DNA from: Psychroserpens ponticola
GTDB taxonomy: Bacteria; Bacteroidota; Bacteroidia; Flavobacteriales; Flavobacteriaceae
Length of the DNA stretch: 64,000 bases
Direction of reading: 5' to 3'
NCBI RefSeq assembly: GCF_023556315.2
Contig: NZ_CP116221.1
Span: 186,001 to 250,000, forward strand
The translations under genes were made by a program, and so were the position numbers. The notes beneath the pieces are model-generated. The model was not told the DNA's origin, made no database searches, and saw only the letters and a list, made by a program, of their open reading frames with translations. This document shows positions 19,717 to 27,560 of the stretch, in pieces (positions within the stretch are counted from its first letter, which is position 1; each line of letters begins with the position of its first letter).

Positions 19717-20298
19717 ATGGATTTAACAGAAGGTACAATACAGGAGAAAAACGATAGAGCAAAACGAATGATGCTTTGGTTTGGAATTATATCACTTATC
19801 ATGTCTTTTGCAGGATTAACCAGTGCCGTTTTGGTAAGTAGAAAACGTGAAGACTGGATGCATGATTTTGAAATGCCTAATGCTTTCTTGGTAAGTTGTG
19901 TGCTAATTGTCATAAGTAGTTTGACTTTTATATTAGCAAAAAGAGCAATTAAGAATAACAACAGAAACAATGCTACTTTGATGCTATTGCTGACTTTTGC
20001 ATTGGGAATTGCATTTATTTACTGCCAGTTTTATGGCTTTGGTCAAATTGTAGCTTCTGGTTATAATTTTACAGGACCAACTAGTAATGTCACAATGAGT
20101 TTCATTTATGTCATTGCATTTGTACATATTTTGCATGTTGCAGCAGGTCTTATTTCTTTGTTGGTCGTAATTTATAATCATTTTAAACAAAAATATAACG
20201 CAACAGAAATGCTAGGCATGAACCTTTCTGCTACCTTTTGGCATTTTATAGATATACTGTGGCTATTCTTGTTTTTGTTTTTATCATATTTAGTATAA
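19717..20298 (+). CDS. Cytochrome c oxidase subunit III (short form)
   Basis: A 193-aa heme-copper oxidase subunit III with five predicted helices. It has the family pattern SFIYVIAFVHILHVAAGLISL and a C-terminal SATFWHFIDILWLFLFLFLSYLV. The conserved helix-III glutamate of subunit III is replaced: the equivalent stretch reads FIYCQFYGFGQ. It starts 2 nt after ctaB and is followed by a hairpin and a separate promoter before a second, longer subunit III gene. It probably stabilises or assembles the oxidase alongside the second copy. Confidence 0.88.
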   Translation: MDLTEGTIQEKNDRAKRMMLWFGIISLIMSFAGLTSAVLVSRKREDWMHDFEMPNAFLVSCVLIVISSLTFILAKRAIKNNNRNNATLMLLLTFALGIAFIYCQFYGFGQIVASGYNFTGPTSNVTMSFIYVIAFVHILHVAAGLISLLVVIYNHFKQKYNATEMLGMNLSATFWHFIDILWLFLFLFLSYLV

Positions 20299-20314
20299 TT
20301 TTTCAGTCAATTTG

Positions 20315-20331
20315 ATAGGCTAAAAGCCTAT
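20315..20331 (+). terminator. Weak hairpin after short subunit III gene
   Basis: ATAGGCT/AGCCTAT forms a 7-bp stem with an AAA loop, 17 nt after the stop. No T-run follows, so it may be an RNA-stability element instead of a terminator. Confidence 0.4.
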
Positions 20332-20400
20332 ATCTAGTCTAGTATTGGTCTATGTTTTCATTTTTTAGAAGATGATGTTTTTTTACATAGATAAAATGAT

Positions 20401-20408
20401 TATTTTTG
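20401..20408 (+). promoter_or_regulatory. Promoter -7 box for the long subunit III gene
   Basis: TATTTTTG matches TAnnTTTG and ends 28 nt before the ATG at 20437. A small inverted repeat (CTATGT near 20350 and ACATAG near 20385) sits just upstream. Confidence 0.5.
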
Positions 20409-20436
20409 TGCAACTTTTAATAACTAAACGCTTTAT

Positions 20437-21414
20437 ATGGATACTACAGTAGCAAATACTGGAACAGAAGGCAAAACTTGGGGTGGAGGTAATCAACCTC
20501 TAAAATCTAGTTATGGTAAAATGATGATGTGGTTCTTTATCGTATCTGATGCCTTAACTTTTTCAGGGTTTTTAGCAGCTTACGGATTTTCAAGATTTAA
20601 GTTTATTGGCTCTTGGCCAATCGCAGACGAAGTGTTTACACACATTCCATTTTTCCACGGAAACTATCCAATGATTTATGTTGCTTTCATGACATTCGTA
20701 TTGATTATGTCATCAGTAACTATGGTACTTGCAGTAGATGCTGGACATCACATGAAAAAGAACAAGGTTATATGGTATATGTTCTTAACTATTATTGGAG
20801 GTTTAATATTCGTTGGGTCTCAAGCTTGGGAATGGGGAACATTCATTAAAGGTGATTATGGTGCTGTACAAACTAAAGGTGGAAATATTCTTCAGTTTGT
20901 TGATGTAAATGGAGATAGAGTTGCCGTAAGAGATATTGCAATAGATGCCCATGGAGAAAGAGTTCAACATGATCGTAAAAGTGGTTTGTGGTTTGTTAGT
21001 GAAGGTGCTTTGCCAGCTTACACTGTTAACGAAGTGTATAATGGTCTAGAGGCGAATTCTAATGTTTTAGTTAGAACACAGACTATAAATGCTGAAGGTG
21101 AGAAAACAGTATTGTCTAGAGAAGAGTCATTAAGTCAAATTAAAAATAATGGAAAACTAGTTGTTGAAGGTGCTAATTTGCATGTCAATGAATATGGAAC
21201 ATCATTATTTGCTGATTTCTTTTTCTTTATAACAGGATTTCACGGATTTCACGTATTCTCGGGTGTAGTAATTAACATCATTGTCTTTTTCAATGTGATT
21301 TTAGGAACTTATGAAAGAAGAGGAAGCTATGAAATGGTTGAAAAAGTTGGATTATATTGGCACTTTGTAGATTTAGTTTGGGTATTCGTATTCACATTCT
21401 TCTATCTTGTTTAA
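20437..21414 (+). CDS. Cytochrome c oxidase subunit III (long form with soluble insert)
   Basis: A 325-aa subunit III. Residues 28-138 hold the first membrane helices, including the helix-III motif QAWEWGTFI with the conserved acidic residue (E132). Residues about 139-253 are a hydrophilic insert absent from the short paralogue. Helices resume at FADFFFFITGFHGFHVFSGV, and the end is YWHFVDLVWVFVFTFFYLV. The usual HFHG/WHFVD subunit III signatures are therefore intact on both sides of the insert. It likely assembles in the caa3/cbb-type oxidase with subunits I and II encoded elsewhere. Subunit IV follows 21 nt downstream. Confidence 0.92.
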   Translation: MDTTVANTGTEGKTWGGGNQPLKSSYGKMMMWFFIVSDALTFSGFLAAYGFSRFKFIGSWPIADEVFTHIPFFHGNYPMIYVAFMTFVLIMSSVTMVLAVDAGHHMKKNKVIWYMFLTIIGGLIFVGSQAWEWGTFIKGDYGAVQTKGGNILQFVDVNGDRVAVRDIAIDAHGERVQHDRKSGLWFVSEGALPAYTVNEVYNGLEANSNVLVRTQTINAEGEKTVLSREESLSQIKNNGKLVVEGANLHVNEYGTSLFADFFFFITGFHGFHVFSGVVINIIVFFNVILGTYERRGSYEMVEKVGLYWHFVDLVWVFVFTFFYLV

Positions 21415-21435
21415 TTTCGAATAATAGTATTTAAA

Positions 21436-21816
21436 ATGGCAGACGCACATAAATTAGAAATATTAAGAGGTTTGATAAAGTTTAAATCAAACACTCAAAA
21501 AATTTGGGGAGTTTTAATCTTACTTTCTATCATTACAGCAGTAGAAGTAGTGTTAGGTATTTATAAACCAGAATCTTTAATGTCTAAGGTTGTTGGAATG
21601 AAAATTCTTAATTGGATTTTTATCATATTAACAATCGTTAAAGCATATTACATCACTTGGGATTTCATGCACATGAGAGATGAAGTTAAAGCCCTTAGAC
21701 GAATGGTGGTTTGGACAGCTATATTCTTAATATGTTATCTTATTTTTATCCTTTTACAAGAAGGAGGTTACATTGAAACTGTATATTCAAGCGGATTTGT
21801 AAAAAGAGACTTTTAA
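21436..21816 (+). CDS. Cytochrome c oxidase subunit IV
   Basis: A 126-aa prokaryotic-type subunit IV (caa3_CtaG/COX4_pro fold). It has three hydrophobic helices and the family pattern IWGVLILLSIITAVEVVLG, later FIILTIVKAYYITWDFMHM. This small subunit supports assembly and stability of the heme-copper oxidase and has no cofactors. It is co-transcribed with the long subunit III gene and followed by a strong terminator. Confidence 0.88.
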   Translation: MADAHKLEILRGLIKFKSNTQKIWGVLILLSIITAVEVVLGIYKPESLMSKVVGMKILNWIFIILTIVKAYYITWDFMHMRDEVKALRRMVVWTAIFLICYLIFILLQEGGYIETVYSSGFVKRDF

Positions 21817-21841
21817 CATATTGTAATCACATAAAGTATAT

Positions 21842-21872
21842 AAAAAGACGGTTTATTTAAACCGTCTTTTTT
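21842..21872 (+). terminator. Rho-independent terminator of the subunit III-IV unit
   Basis: A 14-bp perfect stem (21842-21855 with 21858-21871, loop TT) flanked by A-run and T-run. The T-run passes directly into the next promoter's -7 box. Confidence 0.9.
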
Positions 21873-21879
21873 ATTTTTG
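21872..21879 (+). promoter_or_regulatory. Promoter -7 box fused to the terminator T-run
   Basis: TATTTTTG matches TAnnTTTG and shares its first T with the terminator. It ends 25 nt before the ATG at 21905. The 24 nt at 21866-21889 recur exactly on the minus strand at 49313-49336. Confidence 0.6.
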
Positions 21880-21904
21880 TAAAACAAATTAAATACTATA
21901 AATC

Positions 21905-22621
21905 ATGAAGAAAATGTCATTAAAAACGATCCTAGTTTTATGTGTTTTGTTTTTTTTACCTGTCATGTTTTTGTTGTTTTTATATCCATCGACACACAAT
22001 TATAATCCGTTAGATATTATTGATAATAATGTAACTGAATTGCAGTTTTTTTCTTCAAAGTCTGAAGAAAAAATACAATTAGAAAACCACATTACAATTA
22101 TTGGGTTTTTAGGTAATGAGCCAATTAATCATGTTATTGCGGCTTCAAACTTAAAAGAATTAGTTTATGATAAATTTAAAGGGTTTAAAAAGTTTCAAAT
22201 CGTTATTGTGCTTCCTAAAGGCACAGAAACTAAAGCTGAACAACTTCAAAAAGAGATAAATAATTATGATGACATGCGCTTTTGGCATTATGTTTTTGGT
22301 GAACCCAATGATATAAATAATCTCTTCAATAGCTTGAAAACTGAAGAAAAGCTTGATGAAAATTTATTTACTGATCATATTTTTATAGTAGACAAAGATA
22401 ATGCTCAACGAGGTAGACTTGATGATAGAGAAGATAAAGAGAAAGAAAGAAACGAACCCATCTATCCTTTGTATTCATACGATTGTATAGAAGTAGCTGA
22501 AGTGAAAAACAAAATGAGTGACGATCTTAGAATTTTATTTACTGAGTATCGTCAAAAACGTAAAGGAGAATTTGATTCATCCTCAAGACGTGCAGAAGAT
22601 TTAAAGGCTAACGATAAATAA
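21905..22621 (+). CDS. Membrane-anchored Sco/thioredoxin-like protein lacking the CxxxC site
   Basis: A 238-aa protein with one N-terminal membrane anchor (about residues 5-28) and an extracytoplasmic domain. ENHITIIGFLGNEP followed by FKKFQIVIVLPKGTE and later LFTDHIFIVDKDNAQRGRLD follows the strand order of a thioredoxin-like/Sco fold. The only Cys residues are one in the anchor and one near the C-terminus, so no metal or redox CxxxC site exists. The following gene is a true Sco protein 6 nt away. I infer a non-catalytic oxidase-assembly partner; the fold assignment is tentative and no specific function is established. Confidence 0.6.
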   Translation: MKKMSLKTILVLCVLFFLPVMFLLFLYPSTHNYNPLDIIDNNVTELQFFSSKSEEKIQLENHITIIGFLGNEPINHVIAASNLKELVYDKFKGFKKFQIVIVLPKGTETKAEQLQKEINNYDDMRFWHYVFGEPNDINNLFNSLKTEEKLDENLFTDHIFIVDKDNAQRGRLDDREDKEKERNEPIYPLYSYDCIEVAEVKNKMSDDLRILFTEYRQKRKGEFDSSSRRAEDLKANDK

Positions 22622-22627
22622 ATTATT

Positions 22628-23383
22628 ATGAGCACAAAAAAAACAAACTACTCTTTTATTGGTATCGCTTTTATAATTCTAGTTTTCGGAATTATTTTTA
22701 TTCCTAAAATTGTAGATAGAATTACAGAAGATGATGTTACAAGAACAGAAAGTAGAAGTAGTAATGTGTCTACAGATATTGAAGGTTTTGTTTCAGATTT
22801 AATGTTTATAGAAATTAATGGTCAACCCAAAAAAGTGCCTGCTTTTTCATTTGTTAATCAAAATGGTAAAACCATAACCAATAGCACTTTTGAAGGTCAG
22901 GTTTACGTTGTTGAGTTTTTCTTTACAACATGTCCAACAATTTGTCCAAGAATGAATAGGAATTTGGTCCAAATTCAAAACACATTTTCAGATTTTGAAG
23001 ATTTTGGAGTAGCTTCATTTACAATAAATCCTGATTTTGATACGCAAGAGGTTTTAAAAGTATATGCTGAAAACTACGGAATTATAAATCCAAATTGGCA
23101 TTTAATGACTGGTGACAAAGATGAGATTTTCGAATTAGCGAATGTTGGATTTAATATATATGCTGGCGAAAACCCTAACGTTGAAGGTGGTTTTGAGCAT
23201 TCAGGAAATTTTGCTTTAATTGATAAAAATGGATTTATTCGATCTAGAAAAGATGATTTTGGTAACCCTAAAATATTCTATAAAGGAATCATTAGCGAAA
23301 CGGAAAAAGAGGATGAAGATGGCGAAACAGAAGAGATAAGTATGTTAAAAGAAGATATTGCAAAACTTTTAAAAGAAGATTAA
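22628..23383 (+). CDS. Sco-family copper chaperone for cytochrome c oxidase
   Basis: Sco proteins deliver copper to, or reduce, the CuA site of oxidase subunit II. The 251-aa protein has an N-terminal membrane anchor (about 9-27) and a periplasmic thioredoxin fold with the copper ligands C102 and C106 in FFFTTCPTICPRMN and H191 in FEHSGNFALID. It carries a Glu/Asp-rich insertion near 218-240 (EKEDEDGETEEIS). It lies between the Cys-less Sco-like gene and a DUF420 gene with spacings of only 6 nt, indicating one operon. Confidence 0.93.
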   Translation: MSTKKTNYSFIGIAFIILVFGIIFIPKIVDRITEDDVTRTESRSSNVSTDIEGFVSDLMFIEINGQPKKVPAFSFVNQNGKTITNSTFEGQVYVVEFFFTTCPTICPRMNRNLVQIQNTFSDFEDFGVASFTINPDFDTQEVLKVYAENYGIINPNWHLMTGDKDEIFELANVGFNIYAGENPNVEGGFEHSGNFALIDKNGFIRSRKDDFGNPKIFYKGIISETEKEDEDGETEEISMLKEDIAKLLKED

Positions 23384-23389
23384 AGCATC

Positions 23390-23935
23390 ATGAATAACGA
23401 AAATCTTATTGAAGAAAAAAAATATAATAAGTGGATTGTAGTTTTAGCGATAGTAATTCCTATAGTAGTAGCTGTGCTTTCAAGAGTGAAATTGCAAGAT
23501 TTTGGAATTGAAGTTGAACCTTTAACTTTTTTACCGCCTATTTATGCTGCTATAAATGGATTAACAGCGATTGTTCTTATTGTTGCTTTTATTGCAATAA
23601 AAAATAAAAACATAGTGCTTCATGAAAATCTAATGACAACAGCTATTTGGTGTTCTGTAGTGTTTTTGATTATGTATGTAGCCTATCACATGACAAGTGA
23701 TTCAACAAAGTTTGGAGGAGAAGGCACTATTAAATATGTTTATTATTTCATTTTATTGACACATATTTTATTATCTATTGTAATCATTCCTTTTGTTTTA
23801 ATAACTTATGTTAGAGCCATAACGAATAATATTGAACGTCATAAAAAAATCGCCAAAATCACGTTTCCTCTATGGCTGTATGTTGCTGTTACAGGAGTAA
23901 TTGTATACATGATGATATCACCTTATTATGTTTAA
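23390..23935 (+). CDS. DUF420 membrane protein
   Basis: A 181-aa protein with about five membrane helices. It matches DUF420, a family regularly found next to Sco and oxidase genes in Bacteroidota: LPPIYAAINGLTAIVLIVAF near the start, later VYYFILLTHILLSIVIIPFVL and a final TFPLWLYVAVTGVIVYMM. Conserved His residues (HENLMTT, YHMTS, THILLS) could bind metal or heme. The function is unproven; context suggests oxidase maturation. It starts 6 nt after sco. Confidence 0.88.
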   Translation: MNNENLIEEKKYNKWIVVLAIVIPIVVAVLSRVKLQDFGIEVEPLTFLPPIYAAINGLTAIVLIVAFIAIKNKNIVLHENLMTTAIWCSVVFLIMYVAYHMTSDSTKFGGEGTIKYVYYFILLTHILLSIVIIPFVLITYVRAITNNIERHKKIAKITFPLWLYVAVTGVIVYMMISPYYV

Positions 23936-23938
23936 GAT

Positions 23939-24166
23939 ATGAAGCAAAAGTTAATCTGTTTGGTGTTTTTTATGTTCTTTTTTCTAAGTAGCAATGCGCA
24001 ATGTGCTATGTGTAGAGCAGTCTTAGAAAGTGAAGAAGGACAATCTACGGCCGAAGGTGTAAATGATGGTATAATGTACCTCATGGCTGTTCCATATATT
24101 CTTGTGGGAAGTATAGGTTTTATAATTTATTGGAAGTTCTTCAGAAACAAGAATGAAATAAAATAA
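23939..24166 (+). CDS. Small signal-peptide protein with CAMC motif and one membrane helix
   Basis: A 75-aa protein with a cleavable signal peptide (ending SSNA), a mature N-terminus QCAMCRAVLESEEG with a CxxC motif (C22, C25), and a single membrane helix (about 48-66) ending in Lys/Asn-rich residues. It starts 3 nt after the DUF420 gene and is the last gene of the oxidase-assembly operon. I know similar small proteins in other Bacteroidota only as hypotheticals. The exposed CxxC could bind copper or act in thiol exchange; that is inferred from position and motif. Confidence 0.75.
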   Translation: MKQKLICLVFFMFFFLSSNAQCAMCRAVLESEEGQSTAEGVNDGIMYLMAVPYILVGSIGFIIYWKFFRNKNEIK

Positions 24167-24231
24167 AATTATCTGCGTTTTACTGTAACATTTTGTGTAT
24201 TTAGAAGTCTTATAAATATCAATCAAAATCA

Positions 24232-24289
24232 ATTCTTAACAAATAGTTAGGATAATCCGTTTATGGATTGTCGTAATTTTGTTAAGAAT
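24232..24289 (+). promoter_or_regulatory. Promoter of the ABC efflux operon inside a nested dyad
   Basis: TAATTTTG (24274-24281) matches TAnnTTTG and ends 22 nt before the ATG at 24304. It overlaps the right arm of a 12-nt perfect inverted repeat, ATTCTTAACAAA (24232-24243) and TTTGTTAAGAAT (24278-24289). Between the arms is a second hairpin, GATAATCC (24251-24258) / GGATTGTC (24265-24272). The layout could be an operator, or a terminator for the upstream oxidase operon combined with a promoter. Confidence 0.55.
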
Positions 24290-24303
24290 CAACCATCTCC
24301 ATT

Positions 24304-25005
24304 ATGATACAAATCAAGGATTTACACAAATCTTATCACATGGGAAGCAATTCGCTTCACGTTTTAAAAGGAATAAATTTTGATGTAAAGGAGGGCGAAC
24401 TTGTATCTATAATGGGGTCTTCAGGATCTGGAAAATCTACACTTCTAAATATTTTAGGGATGTTAGATGAAGCTGATACTGGAAGCTATGTGCTTGACAA
24501 CGTATCCATTAAAGGTCTAAATGAAAAAATCGCCGCTAAATATAGAAACGAATTTCTAGGCTTCATTTTTCAATCATTCAATCTTATTAATTATAAAAGC
24601 GCATTAGATAATGTTTCAATGCCATTATATTATAAAGGGATTAAAAGAAAAGAACGTACAGAAAGAGCAATGCATTACCTTGAAAAAGTTGGTCTTGCAG
24701 AATGGTCTCATCATTTGCCTAGTGAATTGTCTGGTGGACAAAAACAACGTGTTGCAATAGCTAGAGCATTAGCAAGTGATCCTAAAGTGTTATTGGCAGA
24801 TGAACCAACAGGAGCTTTAGATACCAAAACGTCTTATGAAGTGATGGAACTTATTCAAGGAATTAATGACGAAGGTAAAACAATACTAGTTGTAACACAT
24901 GAGCACGATATTGCTCAAATGACTAAACGTATTGTTAATCTTAAAGATGGAATTATCATAGATGACAATACGGTAAAACAAGTAAGAGCATCTCAATATG
25001 TTTGA
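24304..25005 (+). CDS. ABC transporter ATP-binding protein (MacB/LolD type)
   Basis: A 233-aa ATPase of the MacB/FtsE/LolD class. Walker A is GSSGSGKST (K44), the Q-loop is IFQSFNLI, the signature is LSGGQ (142-146), Walker B is LLADEPTGALD (D166-E167), and the H-loop His is H199. It powers the mechanotransmission permeases encoded next, driving outward transport through the adaptor and TolC-like genes of the same operon. It overlaps the first permease gene by 8 nt. Confidence 0.95.
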   Translation: MIQIKDLHKSYHMGSNSLHVLKGINFDVKEGELVSIMGSSGSGKSTLLNILGMLDEADTGSYVLDNVSIKGLNEKIAAKYRNEFLGFIFQSFNLINYKSALDNVSMPLYYKGIKRKERTERAMHYLEKVGLAEWSHHLPSELSGGQKQRVAIARALASDPKVLLADEPTGALDTKTSYEVMELIQGINDEGKTILVVTHEHDIAQMTKRIVNLKDGIIIDDNTVKQVRASQYV

Positions 25006-26242
25006 TATAGAACGTTGGCAAGAAATATTTGAAACACTAAGCAAAAATAAATTGCGTACGTTTTTAACAGGCCTTTCTGTAGCTTCTGGAATATTTATTT
25101 TAGTAATACTTCTTGGTTTTAGTAAAGGTATTGAAAATGGAGTTAAGTCAGAATTTGAAAGAGATGCAACTAATTTAATTACTGTTTGGACAGGTGTAAC
25201 TACAAAAGGCTATAAAGGCTTAAATCCTGGTCGTTACATTCAGATGAAAAACGACAATTTCGATAAGATTTCTCAGAAATATGAAGATAATATTGAGTAT
25301 GAAACTTCATTATATTCAATTTGGGGAGCCGAAATTTCTTATAAAAATGAATCGGTAAATTATCAAGTAAGAGGTGCAATGCCTGGTCATCAATTTATTG
25401 AAAATGCAGATATGGAATCTGGTAGATTTGTAAATCAAGCAGATTTAGATGACACTAGAAAAGTAGCGGTTATTGGACGTAAACTGAGACAAGATTTATT
25501 TAAAGATGAAGATCCAATCAATAAAAGTATCACCATTTATGGAATGAATTTTAAAGTTATAGGTGTTTTTATTGATCCAGGCGGAGAACGCGAAGAACAA
25601 CAAGCTTACATTCCAATAACGACAGCGCAGAAAGTATTTGGAGCTGGAGATAATATCAGAAACATGCTATTTACAGTTAAAATGTCTGATAATTTTGATG
25701 AAGCTGTAGCCTTATCTCAAAATATGGCTAACGCTGTTGAAAATGAGTTGAAACTGATGCATACTGTTTCACCAGATGATACAAGTGCTGTTAGAGTCTT
25801 TAATACACTAGACAAAGCAAAGCAAATTTATTCGCTAGTTGCAACAATTCAAGCTGTGTTTTGGTTTGTTGGTATTGGAACCATAATTGCTGGAATTGTA
25901 GGTGTCGGAAATATTATGCTCATCATTGTTAAAGAACGAACAAAAGAAATAGGTATTCGAAAAGCTTTAGGTGCCTTGCCAATTTCTATTATTAGCATGA
26001 TTCTTCAAGAGGCCATTTTTGTGACTATGTTCGCGGGTTTATTTGGTTTAATCTTCGGATTAGGATTGTTAGAATTAGTAGGTCCTCAAATTGAAAGCGA
26101 TTTTATAAAATATCCACAAGTAAATTTTAATATTGCACTTACTACTGTGTTTTTGTTAGTGTTTGCTGGTGCTTTCGCTGGATTTATACCAGCATATCGT
26201 GCTGCTAAAATTAAACCGATTGTAGCATTAAGAGACGAATAG
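24998..26242 (+). CDS. ABC transporter permease, MacB-type (first copy)
   Basis: A 414-aa permease with the MacB topology: an N-terminal helix (about 20-40, TFLTGLSVASGIFILVILLG), a large periplasmic core domain (about 42-285), and three C-terminal FtsX helices. The last block has IVKERTKEIGIRKALGALP then IPAYRAAKIKPIVALRDE. It overlaps the ATPase gene by 8 nt and is followed after 1 nt by a second, related permease. The two may form a heterodimer, unlike homodimeric MacB. Substrate unknown. Confidence 0.93.
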   Translation: MFDIERWQEIFETLSKNKLRTFLTGLSVASGIFILVILLGFSKGIENGVKSEFERDATNLITVWTGVTTKGYKGLNPGRYIQMKNDNFDKISQKYEDNIEYETSLYSIWGAEISYKNESVNYQVRGAMPGHQFIENADMESGRFVNQADLDDTRKVAVIGRKLRQDLFKDEDPINKSITIYGMNFKVIGVFIDPGGEREEQQAYIPITTAQKVFGAGDNIRNMLFTVKMSDNFDEAVALSQNMANAVENELKLMHTVSPDDTSAVRVFNTLDKAKQIYSLVATIQAVFWFVGIGTIIAGIVGVGNIMLIIVKERTKEIGIRKALGALPISIISMILQEAIFVTMFAGLFGLIFGLGLLELVGPQIESDFIKYPQVNFNIALTTVFLLVFAGAFAGFIPAYRAAKIKPIVALRDE

Positions 26243-26243
26243 T

Positions 26244-27503
26244 ATGTTTAAAAGAGATCGTTGGGATGAAATATTAGAAGCTTTAAATGCAAACAAGCTT
26301 AGAACTGCTATGACAGCATTTGGTGTCGCTTGGGGTATTTTTATTCTTGTGGTTCTTTTGGCACTTACTAACGGATTAAGAAATGGTGTCCTAAAAGATT
26401 TTGGGGATTTTGCTACCAATTCTATGTTCATGTGGACTCAAGGAACTTCAAAACCATATAAAGGTTTGCCTAAAGGACGTTATTTTAATTATAAAATTGA
26501 TGATGTAGCTGCTATTAAATCTCAAATTCCTAGCCTGAAATATGTATCTCCAAGAAATCAATTGGGAGGATTTAGAGGAAATAATAATGTAGTTAGAGGA
26601 ACAAAAACTGGAGCATTTGAAATATATGGAGATTATCCAGAGTACATCAAACAACAACCTATGGATGTTATTCAGGGCCGTTTTATTAGTTATTCAGATA
26701 TTGATGCAAAACGAAAAATTTGCGTGATTGGTGCTGGAGTCGTAAAAGGATTGTATGATAAAGGTGAAAAAACGCTTGGAACTTATATCAAGATAAATGG
26801 TGTTAACTTTTTAGTAGTTGGTACATTTAAAATGAGCAATAGCCAAGGGAATAGTGAGGAAGAGGCAAGTACAATTTATATCCCGTTTACCACATTTGGG
26901 CAAGCATTTAATAGAGGAGATCGAGTTGGATGGATGGCAATCACTGCCGAAGATAATGTGCCTATTACAACGGTAAAACAACAAGTTTTTGACCTCATGA
27001 AGTCAAGACATAAGGTGCATCCAGATGATGATCGTGCCATTGGACATTTTGATTTAGCTGAAGAGTTTGGACGAATAAACGGGTTGTTTACCATACTTGC
27101 TTTCGTAGGTTATTTTGTTGGCATATTAGTATTGGCATCAGGAATTATTGGGATAAATAATATTATGCTAATTGTTGTAAAAGAACGTACAAAAGAAATT
27201 GGTATCCGAAGGGCCTTAGGTGCAACACCTTGGATGGTGAAAGGACAAATTTTACAAGAAAGCTTAATATTAACTATTTTGTCTGGTATGGTAGGTGTTT
27301 CATTTGCAGCAATAATAATTTGGGGAATGAATGCTGTTCTGGATAGTGTTGGTGAGGTTGAAAATTTTGCGAACCCGAGTGTTGATATATCTGTTATATT
27401 AACAGCATTATTAATTTTAGTAGTATCTGGATTATTAGCAGGCTTAATCCCAGCAAATGGTGCAACCAAAATGAAACCTGTAGACGCATTGAGAGTAGAA
27501 TAA
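26244..27503 (+). CDS. ABC transporter permease, MacB-type (second copy)
   Basis: A 419-aa paralogue of the preceding permease with the same layout: helix at about 20-40 (AMTAFGVAWGIFILVVLLAL), periplasmic core, then three FtsX helices with VVKERTKEIGIRRALGATP and the C-terminal IPANGATKMKPVDALRVE. The periplasmic domain has diverged clearly from the first copy, consistent with a heterodimeric transporter. A short hairpin lies in the 57-nt gap before the adaptor gene. Confidence 0.93.
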   Translation: MFKRDRWDEILEALNANKLRTAMTAFGVAWGIFILVVLLALTNGLRNGVLKDFGDFATNSMFMWTQGTSKPYKGLPKGRYFNYKIDDVAAIKSQIPSLKYVSPRNQLGGFRGNNNVVRGTKTGAFEIYGDYPEYIKQQPMDVIQGRFISYSDIDAKRKICVIGAGVVKGLYDKGEKTLGTYIKINGVNFLVVGTFKMSNSQGNSEEEASTIYIPFTTFGQAFNRGDRVGWMAITAEDNVPITTVKQQVFDLMKSRHKVHPDDDRAIGHFDLAEEFGRINGLFTILAFVGYFVGILVLASGIIGINNIMLIVVKERTKEIGIRRALGATPWMVKGQILQESLILTILSGMVGVSFAAIIIWGMNAVLDSVGEVENFANPSVDISVILTALLILVVSGLLAGLIPANGATKMKPVDALRVE

Positions 27504-27519
27504 AAAACATATAGTCATC

Positions 27520-27544
27520 AATTAAGGTTCTTAGAACCAATTAA
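27520..27544 (+). other. Intercistronic hairpin between permease and adaptor genes
   Basis: GGTTC-TTA-GAACC with flanking ATTAA/ATTAAT forms a short stem-loop with no T-run. It could be a processing or stability element that adjusts membrane-subunit and adaptor levels. Confidence 0.4.
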
Positions 27545-27560
27545 TCATAACAATCAACTC

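Noticed and set aside
27110-27469. Antisense open frame of 119 aa under the second permease
   Set aside because: It mirrors the FtsX helices on the other strand; no promoter, and the sense gene is clearly real.
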